Shown: positions 8,927-20,223 of the stretch, one piece after another
Position numbering within the stretch: the first letter of the stretch is position 1
Layout of the letters: every line of letters begins with the position of its first letter
Assembly: GCA_030073355.1 (NCBI GenBank)
Contig: JALDTH010000003.1
Location: 1 to 37,573, forward strand
Direction of reading: 5' to 3'
From: Candidatus Midichloria sp.
GTDB lineage: Bacteria; Pseudomonadota; Alphaproteobacteria; Rickettsiales; Midichloriaceae
Length of the DNA stretch: 37,573 nucleotides
Position numbers and translations under genes: made by a program
Notes under the pieces: model-generated
The model's input: only the letters and a program-made list of their open reading frames with translations
What the model was told of the DNA's origin: nothing
The model's database searches: none

Positions 8927-11900
8927 TTTATTACTTCCTTTAATCTTTTTAAAGCAATGACAAGAACCGATACTGCATTAGTTGGAACAATATTTTTGGT
9001 TATATCATTTAAAAATTCATTATATTCCTCAATTTTTTTGTCTGTCGACTTAATTTATCCTCTTTAATATTTGTAATTGTTATAAAGGACATCAACTCGT
9101 TTAATTCGGAGAGAATAGTTTTTAAGGCAGTATTTTCTGCATAGTCAAAAATTTCTACATTTTTGATTTGTTCGATTAAATGGTTAATGCCCAAAAGTTT
9201 ATAGATTTTCATATATTCGTTAGCTGCAATCTTAATAGATTTACCAGAATTTTGAGTTATAGTGATAATATCTAATAGATTACTTAAGACGGATATTTGA
9301 TTAATGGAGTTTAAAAGGTCTTTGTTAGTAATATTATTCAACTCATTGGGATTAGATTTATCATTATCGAATTTATTATATAAAGAAGGAATGGTTATTT
9401 GCTGAAGCTTTAATAAATCATCAAAAGTAGGTTTGAGATCTTTTATAGTTTTGCTTATGTTATCAAGTAAGTGCTTATGATTTAAAAGCCATAGCACCAA
9501 TTTTTCGATGCTTTTACTAATTTCATCAAATAAACTAAGCTGAGTATTAACCGATATAGTGTGAGCCAATTTTGCAGTATTACTCCAAATTGATTCTAAA
9601 GAAAACAAATTAGAAGCGATGATAAAGGTATGAATTATATCAATTGCGTCATGCCCTTGCTCAATCAGTTGATGAAATAAACAGCAACCAAGCGTATTTA
9701 CGAAGTGATTAACTGTTGTGGTTACGATAATCTCTTTTTTTAGTTTGTGCTGTAAGATAGAATCTTTAAAATTTTTCTGTATTGTTTTGGGGAAGTAACT
9801 AATTAAATAATAATCCAGGTATTTATCTAGATTCTTTTTACTTGCCATAGAGGTTAGTATAGCGGAGTTTTTAGCGTATGCTATTAGAATTGCAATTTCT
9901 GGCCGACTTAATTTACCATATAAGTTCGCAATTTCAGTAAAATCTTCTATAGTAGGTAGTTTTTCTAATTCTCTACTCAATTCTTTCCGTGATTCTAAGT
10001 TTTTGATTAGCCAAAAATGCTCATCTAAGCGTTTTCTGCCTTTATGCTGTTCTAAGCTAATTAATAAGGTTTGATTTTTGTTATCTTGCAATACTAGCTC
10101 AGATATCTCTTCGGTCATATTAAATAACACTTCGTTTCTTTCTTCTAGCTTAATAGCGCTTTTCTGTAGTAGATCAGAGAAGGGTATTTTGATATTCACT
10201 TCATGATCTGAGCAGTCAACGCCAGCTGAGTTATCTATAAAGTCTATATTAACTTTACCCCCTTTTCTCGCATACTCTATCCTACCAAGTTGGGTAGCCC
10301 CAAGGTTTCCACCTTCTATTACTGCTTTACAGCGTAAATCTGCACCATTAACTCTTACGTTATCATTGCTTTTATCACCAATAGCTGAATTTGTTTCTTC
10401 TGCTGACTTTATATATGTTCCAATGCCTCCATTCCAAAATATATCAACCGGCGCTTTTAAGATTGCTTTTACCAATTCATCAGAAGTAAAGCTATTATTT
10501 GTTACCCCTAGAGCTTTACATGCTTCTTCGGATATAGTAATATTTTTGGGCACTTCTTAAAAATACTCCGCCGCCTTTGGAGATCAGCTTTGAATCATAA
10601 TCTGTCCACTGAGAACATGGCATGTTAAATAATCTTTCTCTTTCTTTGAAAGAAACTGCTGAATCTGGGTTAGGGTCAATAAATATATGAATATGATTAA
10701 AAGCCGCAATAAGTTTATAATGCTTTGAAAGTAACAGGCCATTACCAAATACATCTCCTGACATATCTCCGATACCTATTGCAGTAAAGGGCTGTTCTGC
10801 AATATTTATGCCAAATTGACTTGTGTGGTCTTGAGCCGAAATCCAAGCCCCTCGGGCAGTGATACCCATTTTTTTATGATCATATCCTGCTGATCCGCCG
10901 GAGGCGAATGCGTCCCCTAACCAGAAATCGTATTCTTTAGAAACCGCATTAGCATGATCTGAGAAGGAGGCTGTACCCTTATCCGCAGCGACAACTAGGT
11001 AAGGATCGTCTTCATCATACCTAATGACGTGGGTTTGAGGTACTATTTTATTATCTACTACGTTATCTGTAATATCTAAAACGCTTCTTAAGAAATCTTT
11101 ATAACATGCGATTCCTTCATTTATAAAATCTGAAGATGCGGGACTTACATTTTTCAAAATAAACCCTCCTTTGGATCCAACAGGCACTATAACAGAATTT
11201 TTTGTCATTTGCGCTTTCATTAATCCCAGAATTTCAGTTCTAAAATCATCTTTTCTGTCGGACCAGCGCAAGCCTCCTCTAGCAATTTTACCGCCTCTTA
11301 AATGTATGGCTTCAAAGCGCGATGAGTAAACAAAAATTTCTCTGAAAGGCTTGGGTAAAGGTAGGGCAGAAATTTCTTCTGAAGAAATTTTAAAAGAGAG
11401 TCCAGTGGTCTCAAAATTTGTTTTTTGGAAAAAGTTGGTTCTTTTGGTTGCGTGTATTAATTCAATAAAAGTTTTAAATATCTGCTCAGTTGTTAAGCTT
11501 GGTACGTCAAGTAAAGCTGCATTCAACTCGTTCATCAATTCAAGGGCAGCAGCCTCTCTATTCTTAAGATTTTTATTATCTGTTGAGAACTTGGTATGAA
11601 AAATTTTAATGAGTTTATTGGTTAAATCAGGATAATTTATCAAGTTTTCTGTAATGACTTGACTATTATGCAGAAAGTTTATTTGCTTTAGATAAGCTGA
11701 GTATGCTCTAATTATAATTGCTTCTTTCCAGCTAAGAGAAGCATAAGTCATTAATGAATTAAAGCGGTCGTCTTCAAGTTCTTTTGCATATATCTTTTCT
11801 AAAGCGGTTTCAATATTCTTTTTTACTGAAGGTGCGAGAGGTTTAGTTTGTTTGTTGTTAGTGTTAATTCTAAAATGATGAATAAAAAGTTCAGTATTTT

Positions 11901-13659
11901 CCTTTGTTGATTCCTCTAAAGCAATTTTGAATGTGAGAGTATCTATAACAAAAAAACCAAAATTTTCTATAGTAGGTAGAGTGATGGATAAAGGAAGTTC
12001 ATTATATGGCGAAAAAATCTTTAATTGCAACAGTTCTTTTCCGCTTTTGGCTGATAAATAAAAGTCGAATTTGACTTGGTTTTCAGCAATTGCTAATTCT
12101 GCCATTTTAATATCATGCACTGCCTGTTTTGGTACAAAGCTTGAGGTATATTTTAAATCAAAGGCATTTTTAAATTTATTAAATTTTTCGATAGCAGATT
12201 GTTTAGAGTATTTGATTTGTAACGCTTTTAATAAATTATCTAGCCAAACACTCGTAGCTTCGTTAACTAGCTCTTCAATCTTCTTTACGTTATACTCCTT
12301 TTTAAGGCTTTTTACTGGTTTGATTACAATCTGTATACGAGCAAGCTGAGATTCTCCGACGTTAACGTAGTATCTCGATACTATCCCATAGATTTGTTGA
12401 GAAATAATTCTTTCCACAATTTTCATTATTTCAGCGCTAAACTTGGCTTTTGGAATAAATATAAAACAATGCAGAAGTTGAGAAGCGCGGTCTTGTCTTA
12501 AGAACACCTTAACTCTAGGCATTAGGTTAAGTGAAACCATCCCAGTTGAAACTTCAAAGAGCTCGTCTTCACTTATTTGTACTAAATCGCTACGAGAAAA
12601 ATCTTCCATCACGCTAACTAATTCCTTAGCATTATAGCTATCCGTATTATAGCCATACCTACTTAAAACATTATTAATTTTATTTCTAATCAACGGTATA
12701 TTTCTTACACTTTCTTTGTATACGGATGAGGTAAAGAAACCTATGAAAACAATTACTGATACGCATTTATCTTGCTTATCAAATTGTTTAATTTGAATGC
12801 AATTCATATATGAATCTCTATGAACTATGGAACGGCTGTTGGATTTTTTGATGAAAATCACATTCTCGTCGTTATCATCGATTTCTGTTTCAGTAATTTC
12901 GTTTCTATAAAAGTCAGATTTAGTCATTCCTAGATTGTTATCTGGATCTATGATTGAACGCCCAGATTCGTAGTTTACTACTACGCTTCCCAAGAAAATA
13001 AAATGGTTATTGAGTAACCACTCTAAAAACTGAATCGACTCTTTTTTTTCTGGTGCGGTCGCTTGATACCAATTCTTGGCCGTAATATTCTTAATCGCTT
13101 CTTTCATCTGCTGTTGCATGGTTTGCCAATCTTCTACAACCACCTCCACACATTCGATCACATTTTTTAGTCCACTTTTTAATTTATTAAAGTAATCGTC
13201 ACTAAATTGATTAGAAACAAAAAATTGCATTACTGATTCTTTATCCGCTTTACCTTTTCCAATTTCAATTAACTCTCCACTTTTTTTTCTCTCAATATGC
13301 ATAGTAGGATGTACTATCAAATGTATCGTAATACCCTGTTTTTTTAACTCGTTGCTAATTGACTCTACTAAAAAAGGAACTTCTTTTGTTATAATTTCTA
13401 ATACTACTAAATCAGAATTTTTTTGTAACTTAGTGAAATTGATATTAGTAGAATGATGAGGTCTGTATTGTAATGACTCAAATATAGAAATGCATGCTTC
13501 AGCTAGGTCATTAGTGTTAATTAAAGATATGGTATCTAAAGGGACATCACTATATAGTGCTTTACAGAATTCACATGTATTTTTTTCAGGAATAATTTTG
13601 CAGATTTCTTCTAAAAAAGACCCTATAGTGTGTGACATAATTGGTTCATTACATTTCAT
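8923..13659 (-). pseudogene. gdhB: Large (about 180 kDa) NAD-specific glutamate dehydrogenase with two single-base frameshifts
   Basis: ORF 10516..13659 (GGLRWSDRKDDFRTEILGLMKAQMTKNSVIVPVGSKGGFI…DYDSKLISKGGGVFLRSA) continues in ORF 9009..10553 (KNITISEEACKALGV…). The C-terminal tail STDKKIEEYNEFLNDITKNIVPTNAVSVLVIALKRLKEVIK* lies in a third frame and ends at 8923. Confidence 0.87.
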
Positions 13660-13732
13660 TAAACATGCTGTATAAAGGATATCAGTTTTTTGTGTGAAGC
13701 CAAGAAAATTTAATCGCTAAAGAGAGTTTATT

Positions 13733-16276
13733 ATGCATTTATATTTAGTTGATGGTTATGGATTTGTTTTTAGAGCATATCATTCGCTTCCCCCATTATC
13801 TAGCCCTGATGGGACTCCGATTTCTGCTGTGTATGGTTTTGTTAATATGATGATAAAGTTATGCGAGTCCCATAAAGCTGATATGATTGCTGTAGTGTTA
13901 GATAGCGGTAGTAAAAATCATCGACATGAATTGTTTCCTGAATATAAAGCAAATAGACCAACTCTTCCAGATAATTTGAAAGTGCAGTTTCCAATTATAA
14001 GAGAAGCATTACAGGCTTTGAATATTACGATTGTTGAGGTTGATGGTCATGAGGCTGATGACCTTATCGCCACCTATGCTGTAAAAGCTGTAAAATCAGG
14101 GAATGATGTAACCATAATTAGCTCAGATAAAGATTTAATGCAACTTTTATCCTACAGTAAAATTTATATGCATGATCCTATAAAAAATAAGTCTATTATT
14201 GAAGAGGACGTAGAAAAGAAATTTGGCATTAGACCTAGGCAACTAACCGATGCTTTAGCATTAATTGGAGATACCAGCGATAATATTCCGGGGGTTCCTG
14301 GTATTGGCCCAAAAACTGCAGCAGACTTACTCAAAGACTATAGTTCTTTGGATGAAATTTATAAAAATATAGATTCTATAAAGTCTGCAAGAATAAGACA
14401 GTTATTAATTGATAACCAAGAACAGGCTATTTTGTTCAGGAATTTGGTCACTCTGAAAACGGATATTAGTACTAATTTAAATTTAGAAGAAATGAGGACT
14501 CAACAACCTGATCCCGAGCATTTAGTTAATTTTGCTAGAAAATTTGGCTTTAAATCATTAATTGCAAAATATGCAGTAATTGCTAACGAAAGCCATTCTC
14601 TTGGTTATGAAAAAATTGAGCTGAAAAAAATTAATAAAAGCGATCTAAAAGAGAAGCTGCTAAGAAAGATAGAAAAAGGCGGAGTTGTAGCTTGCTATTT
14701 TAACGATAAGGAGTTTTTTTTAGCGACAAATGAACTAAATTTAATAATAGATTATGAAGATATCACACAAAAGAATCTCTTTGATGTTCAACATGCGGCT
14801 CATTTAAATGATATATTATCATTTTTAAAACCGGTTTTTGAATCCGACAGCATAACAAAAATATTATTTGATGCAAAACTATTTATTAAAATTCTATATA
14901 AGCTATCTATAAGGATAGTTGCGTTCGAAGATTTGGCGATTATGGCCTACTCTATTAGTACCAAGAATCAATATAAAGACTTGGTCAACTTAATTTCAGA
15001 GAGTTACTTTAATGCTTTTGGAATGATTAGGTGTTATGCTAGATTAAAATATGAATTGATTAGTCTTAAAATACTTAGTCTTTATGAAAAATTAGAAAAG
15101 CCTTTGATTAAGGTGTTAAGTGATATGGAGAGCAGAGGGATATTGGTTGACAAACAGGTTTTAGATGAAATTTCTCTCGATTTAAATGGTAGGGCAAAAA
15201 TAATTGCGGATTCTATTTATAAGATAGCAAATCAAGAATTTAATATTGGTTCTACTAAGCAGCTTGGCGAGATTTTATTTGAGAAATTAAAACTTGTAAC
15301 AAAGAGTAAGAAATCTAGCAAATCTAGAAATTATTCTACGGATAGTAATGTTTTAGAGGCTTTAGCCTTACAAGGCTATGAAATTGCCTCTTTGATATTA
15401 GAATGGAGGCATTTAACTAAACTGGTTAATACTTATACTGAGGCCTTACAAAAAAGTATTGATCCGAATACCACGCGTATACACACTACTTTTGATATGA
15501 ATACTACGACAACTGGGAGGTTGTCTTCGCGTAATCCAAATTTACAAAATATACCGATCAGGACTGAGGAGGGAAGGTGGATCCGTAAAGCGTTCGTTGC
15601 TTCAAAGGGGAAGGTGTTAATCTCTGCTGACTATTCTCAAATAGAATTAAGGCTACTTGCACATTTTGCAGATATAAAACAGTTGAAGGAGGCGTTTTTA
15701 TATAACAGAGATATCCATGCAGTCACTGCGAGTGAAATATTTGGAGTACCGATTCAAAATATTGACAGCGATTTACGTAGAAAAGCAAAAGGAATAAATT
15801 TTGGTATCATATACGGCATTAGTCCTTTTGGATTAGCGAAAAATATAGGCATCCCTCAACGTGAGGCAAAGAAATATATAGAGAACTATTTCCTCCGTTA
15901 CCCTGGAATCCATGAATACATGAAAAAAATATTAGATTTTGCAAAGGCAAACAATTTTGTTGAAACAATTTTTAAAAGAAGGTGCTTTATAGAGGGAATA
16001 AATAGCAGTAACTATACTGTAAGATCGTTTGCAGAACGGGCGGCAATAAATGCGCCTTTGCAAGGTAGTGCAGCTGATATAATTAAAAAAGCGATGGTAA
16101 TGTTACCTGAACACTTATCTAGGTATTTAGTATTACAGATACATGATGAATTGCTTTTTGATGTACCAGAAGCTAAGACTGAAATGTATGCTCAAGAAAT
16201 AGTGAGCATTATGGAGAATGTGGTGCAATTATCGGCTCCACTTAAGGTGGGTATATCTGTAGGTAAATCTTGGTAA
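13733..16276 (+). CDS. polA: DNA polymerase I
   Basis: 5' nuclease MHLYLVDGYGFVFRAYHSLPPL…GHEADDLIATYA…DNIPGVPGIGPKTA; polymerase motifs ISADYSQIELRLLAHF, RRKAKGINFGIIYGIS, LQIHDELLFDVP. Confidence 0.97.
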   Translation: MHLYLVDGYGFVFRAYHSLPPLSSPDGTPISAVYGFVNMMIKLCESHKADMIAVVLDSGSKNHRHELFPEYKANRPTLPDNLKVQFPIIREALQALNITIVEVDGHEADDLIATYAVKAVKSGNDVTIISSDKDLMQLLSYSKIYMHDPIKNKSIIEEDVEKKFGIRPRQLTDALALIGDTSDNIPGVPGIGPKTAADLLKDYSSLDEIYKNIDSIKSARIRQLLIDNQEQAILFRNLVTLKTDISTNLNLEEMRTQQPDPEHLVNFARKFGFKSLIAKYAVIANESHSLGYEKIELKKINKSDLKEKLLRKIEKGGVVACYFNDKEFFLATNELNLIIDYEDITQKNLFDVQHAAHLNDILSFLKPVFESDSITKILFDAKLFIKILYKLSIRIVAFEDLAIMAYSISTKNQYKDLVNLISESYFNAFGMIRCYARLKYELISLKILSLYEKLEKPLIKVLSDMESRGILVDKQVLDEISLDLNGRAKIIADSIYKIANQEFNIGSTKQLGEILFEKLKLVTKSKKSSKSRNYSTDSNVLEALALQGYEIASLILEWRHLTKLVNTYTEALQKSIDPNTTRIHTTFDMNTTTTGRLSSRNPNLQNIPIRTEEGRWIRKAFVASKGKVLISADYSQIELRLLAHFADIKQLKEAFLYNRDIHAVTASEIFGVPIQNIDSDLRRKAKGINFGIIYGISPFGLAKNIGIPQREAKKYIENYFLRYPGIHEYMKKILDFAKANNFVETIFKRRCFIEGINSSNYTVRSFAERAAINAPLQGSAADIIKKAMVMLPEHLSRYLVLQIHDELLFDVPEAKTEMYAQEIVSIMENVVQLSAPLKVGISVGKSW

Positions 16277-16345
16277 CAGAAATTACTTGATACTATTGCA
16301 CATTTTTATAAAATGCGAAATAAAGATTATTTAAGAATTTAGATT

Positions 16346-16873
16346 ATGAATTACGACAAATTATCAATTGGTAAAAATCCGCCATACGAAGTTAATGTGA
16401 TGATAGAGATAGCAGCAAGCTCTGGTCCCGTAAAATATGAGTTCGATAAAGAGACCGGGGTATTGAGTGTGAATCGGATTATGCAAGGTTCTATGCAGTA
16501 CCCGTGCAATTATGGCTTTATTCCTCATACTTTGTCTGGTGACGGCGACCCGGTAGATGTTCTTGTATATACCAACCATTCAATCGTTCCTGGAGCGGTA
16601 GTATCTGTAAAGCCAATAGGGGTGCTGGTTACTGAAGATGAGAAAGGAAGTGATGAGAAAGTATTAGCAGTTCCAACCGAGAAGATAGATCCTTTTTTTG
16701 CGAATATAAAGTCATGTGAAGATTTACCTGAGATTTTAATACAGAAAATTAATCATTTCTTTTCTCATTACAAAGATTTAGAAAAAGGAAAATGGGTTAA
16801 GATTAGTGGCTGGCAAGGGCCTGCAGCAGCGGAAAAAATTATTAGTGAAGCAATTCAACGGGAGAGGAAGTAA
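16346..16873 (+). CDS. ppa: Inorganic pyrophosphatase
   Basis: YPCNYGFIPHTLSGDGDPVDVLVYT family I motif. Confidence 0.96.
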   Translation: MNYDKLSIGKNPPYEVNVMIEIAASSGPVKYEFDKETGVLSVNRIMQGSMQYPCNYGFIPHTLSGDGDPVDVLVYTNHSIVPGAVVSVKPIGVLVTEDEKGSDEKVLAVPTEKIDPFFANIKSCEDLPEILIQKINHFFSHYKDLEKGKWVKISGWQGPAAAEKIISEAIQRERK

Positions 16874-16874
16874 T

Positions 16875-17591
16875 ATGTATATAATTTCAACTTTTTACAA
16901 GTTTGTTCGTATCTCCGATACTTTATCGTTGCAAAAGTCATTAAAGGACTTTTGTCTCGAGAAGGAGATTAAGGGTACTATACTTATTGCTGAAGAGGGT
17001 ATCAACGCTACAGTAGTTGGAAAAGAAGATGAGATAAAGCAGTTCCACACCTTTATGAGCTCTTTACCCTACTTTCCTGATCTTTTCTTCCAAGAGAGTA
17101 GCTGTGAATTTATGCCATTTCAAAAATTAAAGGTGAAAATAAAGCCAGAAATTATTACTTTTAAGGTGCCAGATCTAGATATGTCCAATACCGGAGAATA
17201 TATTAAACCCGAAGATTGGGACGCTTTTATTAGTAGAAGTGATGTAAAAGTTATTGATACTAGGAATTATTATGAGGTGGCTATGGGCTCCTTTAAGAAT
17301 GCAATTAGTCCAAATACAAATAACTTCACTGATTTAGTTGAATGGATCGAAAAAAATTTAGATAAAAAAGATTTGGAAACACCAATTGCTATGTTTTGTA
17401 CTAGTGGGGTGCGGTGTGAGAAATCTACTGCTTATGTAAAAAAGCTAGGTTATAAAAATATATATCATTTGCAAGGCGGAATAACTAATTACTTGAAACG
17501 TAATAAGTGTGGTATATTGTGGGAAGGCACATGCTTCATTTTTGATGATAGAATTGCCCTTGATTCTTGTCTATTGTCAACTAATGCCTAA
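16875..17591 (+). CDS. trhO: tRNA uridine(34) hydroxylase, rhodanese-like (YceA/TrhO)
   Basis: KGTILIAEEGINATVVG, VIDTRNYYEVAMGSFKNAISPNTNNF, MFCTSGVRCEKSTAYVKKLGYKNIYHLQGGI. Confidence 0.92.
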   Translation: MYIISTFYKFVRISDTLSLQKSLKDFCLEKEIKGTILIAEEGINATVVGKEDEIKQFHTFMSSLPYFPDLFFQESSCEFMPFQKLKVKIKPEIITFKVPDLDMSNTGEYIKPEDWDAFISRSDVKVIDTRNYYEVAMGSFKNAISPNTNNFTDLVEWIEKNLDKKDLETPIAMFCTSGVRCEKSTAYVKKLGYKNIYHLQGGITNYLKRNKCGILWEGTCFIFDDRIALDSCLLSTNA

Positions 17592-17594
17592 CTT

Positions 17595-18887
17595 ATGGCT
17601 CACTTTCTTTTGGATGCATCAATACTAATTACTTTAATAATGCTGACCTCTTTATTTGTCAGTGCAGAAATTGCTATTGTCGCCTCTCGTAAAAGTAGGC
17701 TTAATTCTTTAAGCAAGCAGAACAAAGGTGCTAGAAAAGCACTGGATCTAGCTGGTCGCCCGGAGGATTTTCTTTCAACAGTGCAAGTCGGAATAACTCT
17801 TATCAACGTTATGATAGGTATTTATGGAGGGGCTGCAATTTCAGCAGATATAGCTAATTTAGTAGGTAAATTTGAGGTTTTATATCCATACCGTGAAGAG
17901 ATCAGTTATGCCTTGGTTGTGATTCTTATAACTTACTTTACTGTCCTTGGCGAAATAATACCTAAAAGAATCGCCATGCTTTATCCAGAAAGAGTTGCTT
18001 CTTTAACTTCTTATTTAATGCTGTTTTTCACTAAACTTTTTTACCCATTTGTTAAGCTACTCGCGCTTTCTACTAAGTATGTATTAAAAATTTTAAAAGT
18101 TAAGGAGCCAAAAGCGCAATTTACCATGGAAGAATTGCGGATGATGGTTAATCAGGCTGAAGTTGCTGGTATGCTTGCTGCAACAGAACGTGACATGTTG
18201 CGGCGTATTATTCACCTTAGTAACACCCAAGTTGGCGCTATAATGACTCCACGCAATAAAATGATTTGGATTGATATTATGGATAAAGAAAAGGTTAATA
18301 TTCAAAAAATAATCAAGCATCCTTTCCATTATTTGCCGGTTGTCGATGGTGGATTGAATTATGTCATTGGAATAGCTACATTTAAAAATATATCTAAGGA
18401 TGAATTAAATAATCAAAAAATCTCTCAAAAAGCTCAAGGATCTGAAGTTATTTATATTCCAGAGACTGCAAGGGTGAGTAAGCTTATTGATTTATTTAGA
18501 GAAAAAAAGGTAAGGATAGCTCTTGTTGTTGATGAATATGGAGATATAGAAGGGCTGGTAACGCTTGATGATGTATTAAAGATCTTGGTTGGAGATCTTG
18601 CAATTGGCATGAATGATAAAGCGCCTGATATAATTAAAAACTCTGATAGTTCCTACACGGTTAACGGAAATATATTAATAGAAGAGGTAATGAGCTTGCT
18701 TGGAGTATCTTCACTTCCTGGCGATGAAGAAGAGGACTATAGAACTCTAGCTGGCTTTATGCTTAGCCAGATTGGGCAGCTACCAAAGATAGGGGATCAT
18801 TTTTACAGTGCTGGTTGGTCTTTTAATATAGTTAAAATGGATAAAAGGAGAATAGAACGTGTCCTGTTAAGAAAAACTGTTTTTTGA
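17595..18887 (+). CDS. CorC/HlyC family hemolysin-like membrane protein (DUF21 plus CBS plus CorC_HlyC)
   Basis: SAEIAIVASRKSRLNSL, TVLGEIIPKRIAMLYPE, LVVDEYGDIEGLVTLDDVL, LPGDEEEDYRTLAGFML. Confidence 0.92.
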   Translation: MAHFLLDASILITLIMLTSLFVSAEIAIVASRKSRLNSLSKQNKGARKALDLAGRPEDFLSTVQVGITLINVMIGIYGGAAISADIANLVGKFEVLYPYREEISYALVVILITYFTVLGEIIPKRIAMLYPERVASLTSYLMLFFTKLFYPFVKLLALSTKYVLKILKVKEPKAQFTMEELRMMVNQAEVAGMLAATERDMLRRIIHLSNTQVGAIMTPRNKMIWIDIMDKEKVNIQKIIKHPFHYLPVVDGGLNYVIGIATFKNISKDELNNQKISQKAQGSEVIYIPETARVSKLIDLFREKKVRIALVVDEYGDIEGLVTLDDVLKILVGDLAIGMNDKAPDIIKNSDSSYTVNGNILIEEVMSLLGVSSLPGDEEEDYRTLAGFMLSQIGQLPKIGDHFYSAGWSFNIVKMDKRRIERVLLRKTVF

Positions 18888-18955
18888 AGAATATTGGCTT
18901 GCGCTCTTGATTTTGTTTGGCATAATGCAATCAAATAGATATTGAAAATATTTTT

Positions 18956-20215
18956 ATGAAGCATTATGTGATTGATAAGCTTAATATAGTGACTGATTAT
19001 ATGCATTCGGCGGCAACAGTTTCTATTAAAGTTATGATAAAGGCTGGCAGTAGATATGAAAACGAGACTAATAATGGCATCTCTCATTTTCTGGAACATA
19101 TGGCTTTTAAGGGGACTAAAACACGTACCGCTATACAAATTGCAGAAGAGTTTGACATGATTGGGGGTAATTTTAATGCTTATACCAGTAGAGAAAAAAC
19201 TGTCTATTGTGCTCAAGTGCTTAAGGGGGATCTAGAGTTAGCAGTAGATATATTAGCTGATATAGTGCAAAATTCAGTTTTTGAGCCAGAAGAAATCCAA
19301 AAAGAAAAAAAAGTTATCTTAGAAGAATTAGCCCAAGTAAAGGATACGCCGGATGACCATATATTTGATCTCTTTCAAGAAAAACTTTTTCCAAATCAAG
19401 CGCTTGGAAGGCCAATTATTGGTACGGAGAAGTTTATTAATGGCGTAACGCATCAGGATTTGATTTATTATATAGATCAAAACTACAGTAGAGATAATAT
19501 AGTTATCTCTTGTGCAGGTAACTTTGATGATAAAGAATTTTATAATCTAATTAAGGAAAGGTTTACTTTTCTTCCGCAGAGTGGAAAACCTAGTTTTGAG
19601 CACGCAACTTATATTGGAGGTGAAGTTAGAGTTGAAAAAGACTTAGAACAAGTCCATTTAACAATTGGCTTTCCAGGGCTTTCCTATCTTGATCAAAAGT
19701 TTTATGAACAGCAGGTTTTAGCAGTAGTTTTAGGAAGTGGCATGTCTTCCAGGTTATTCCAAGAAATAAGAGAAAAAAGAGGGCTTGCTTACCATATTTC
19801 AACCTTCTCAATGAGTTATACAGATCTTGGTGTATTTGCTGTATATTCAGCGACTAATCCAGACTCAGCTAATGAATTAATTGAAGCAACGGCTGAGCAG
19901 ATGAAGTTAGCCACAGATTCCATTACTGAAGAGGAATTAAAGAGAGCTAAAGCGCAAGTGAAAGCAAGTTTGTTGATGTCTCAAGAGAGTTCTGCTTCGA
20001 GAGCTGAGAGGATTGCTTGGCATTATGCTGTATATGGAAGAATTATACCTCTTGAAGAAATTATTGAGCGGATAGAGGCAATATCGATTGAGGATATAAA
20101 AAGTACATTATTAAAAATATTATCAAATGAAAAATTGCCAACTGTTGCCGCGATTGGTAAGCTTAAAAAGTTAATGCCTTATAAAGATATAAGGGCAAAA
20201 TTTACTTTGTATTAG
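18956..20215 (+). CDS. M16 family zinc peptidase (mitochondrial processing peptidase-like)
   Basis: Inverted zinc motif HxxEH in GISHFLEHMAFKGTKTR; GSGMSSRLFQEIREKRGLAYHIS. Confidence 0.95.
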   Translation: MKHYVIDKLNIVTDYMHSAATVSIKVMIKAGSRYENETNNGISHFLEHMAFKGTKTRTAIQIAEEFDMIGGNFNAYTSREKTVYCAQVLKGDLELAVDILADIVQNSVFEPEEIQKEKKVILEELAQVKDTPDDHIFDLFQEKLFPNQALGRPIIGTEKFINGVTHQDLIYYIDQNYSRDNIVISCAGNFDDKEFYNLIKERFTFLPQSGKPSFEHATYIGGEVRVEKDLEQVHLTIGFPGLSYLDQKFYEQQVLAVVLGSGMSSRLFQEIREKRGLAYHISTFSMSYTDLGVFAVYSATNPDSANELIEATAEQMKLATDSITEEELKRAKAQVKASLLMSQESSASRAERIAWHYAVYGRIIPLEEIIERIEAISIEDIKSTLLKILSNEKLPTVAAIGKLKKLMPYKDIRAKFTLY

Positions 20216-20223
20216 CTTATTCT

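Noticed and set aside
10516-10553. Programmed ribosomal frameshift in the glutamate dehydrogenase
   Set aside because: The required shift is +1 at GCC|CAA. No slippery heptamer is in the right phase and no stop codon sits at the site. A second independent indel near 9047 also exists, so this looks like mutation or sequencing error.
18803-19216. 137-aa minus-strand ORF over the CorC/M16 junction
   Set aside because: Antisense to two strong coding regions; no recognisable motif.
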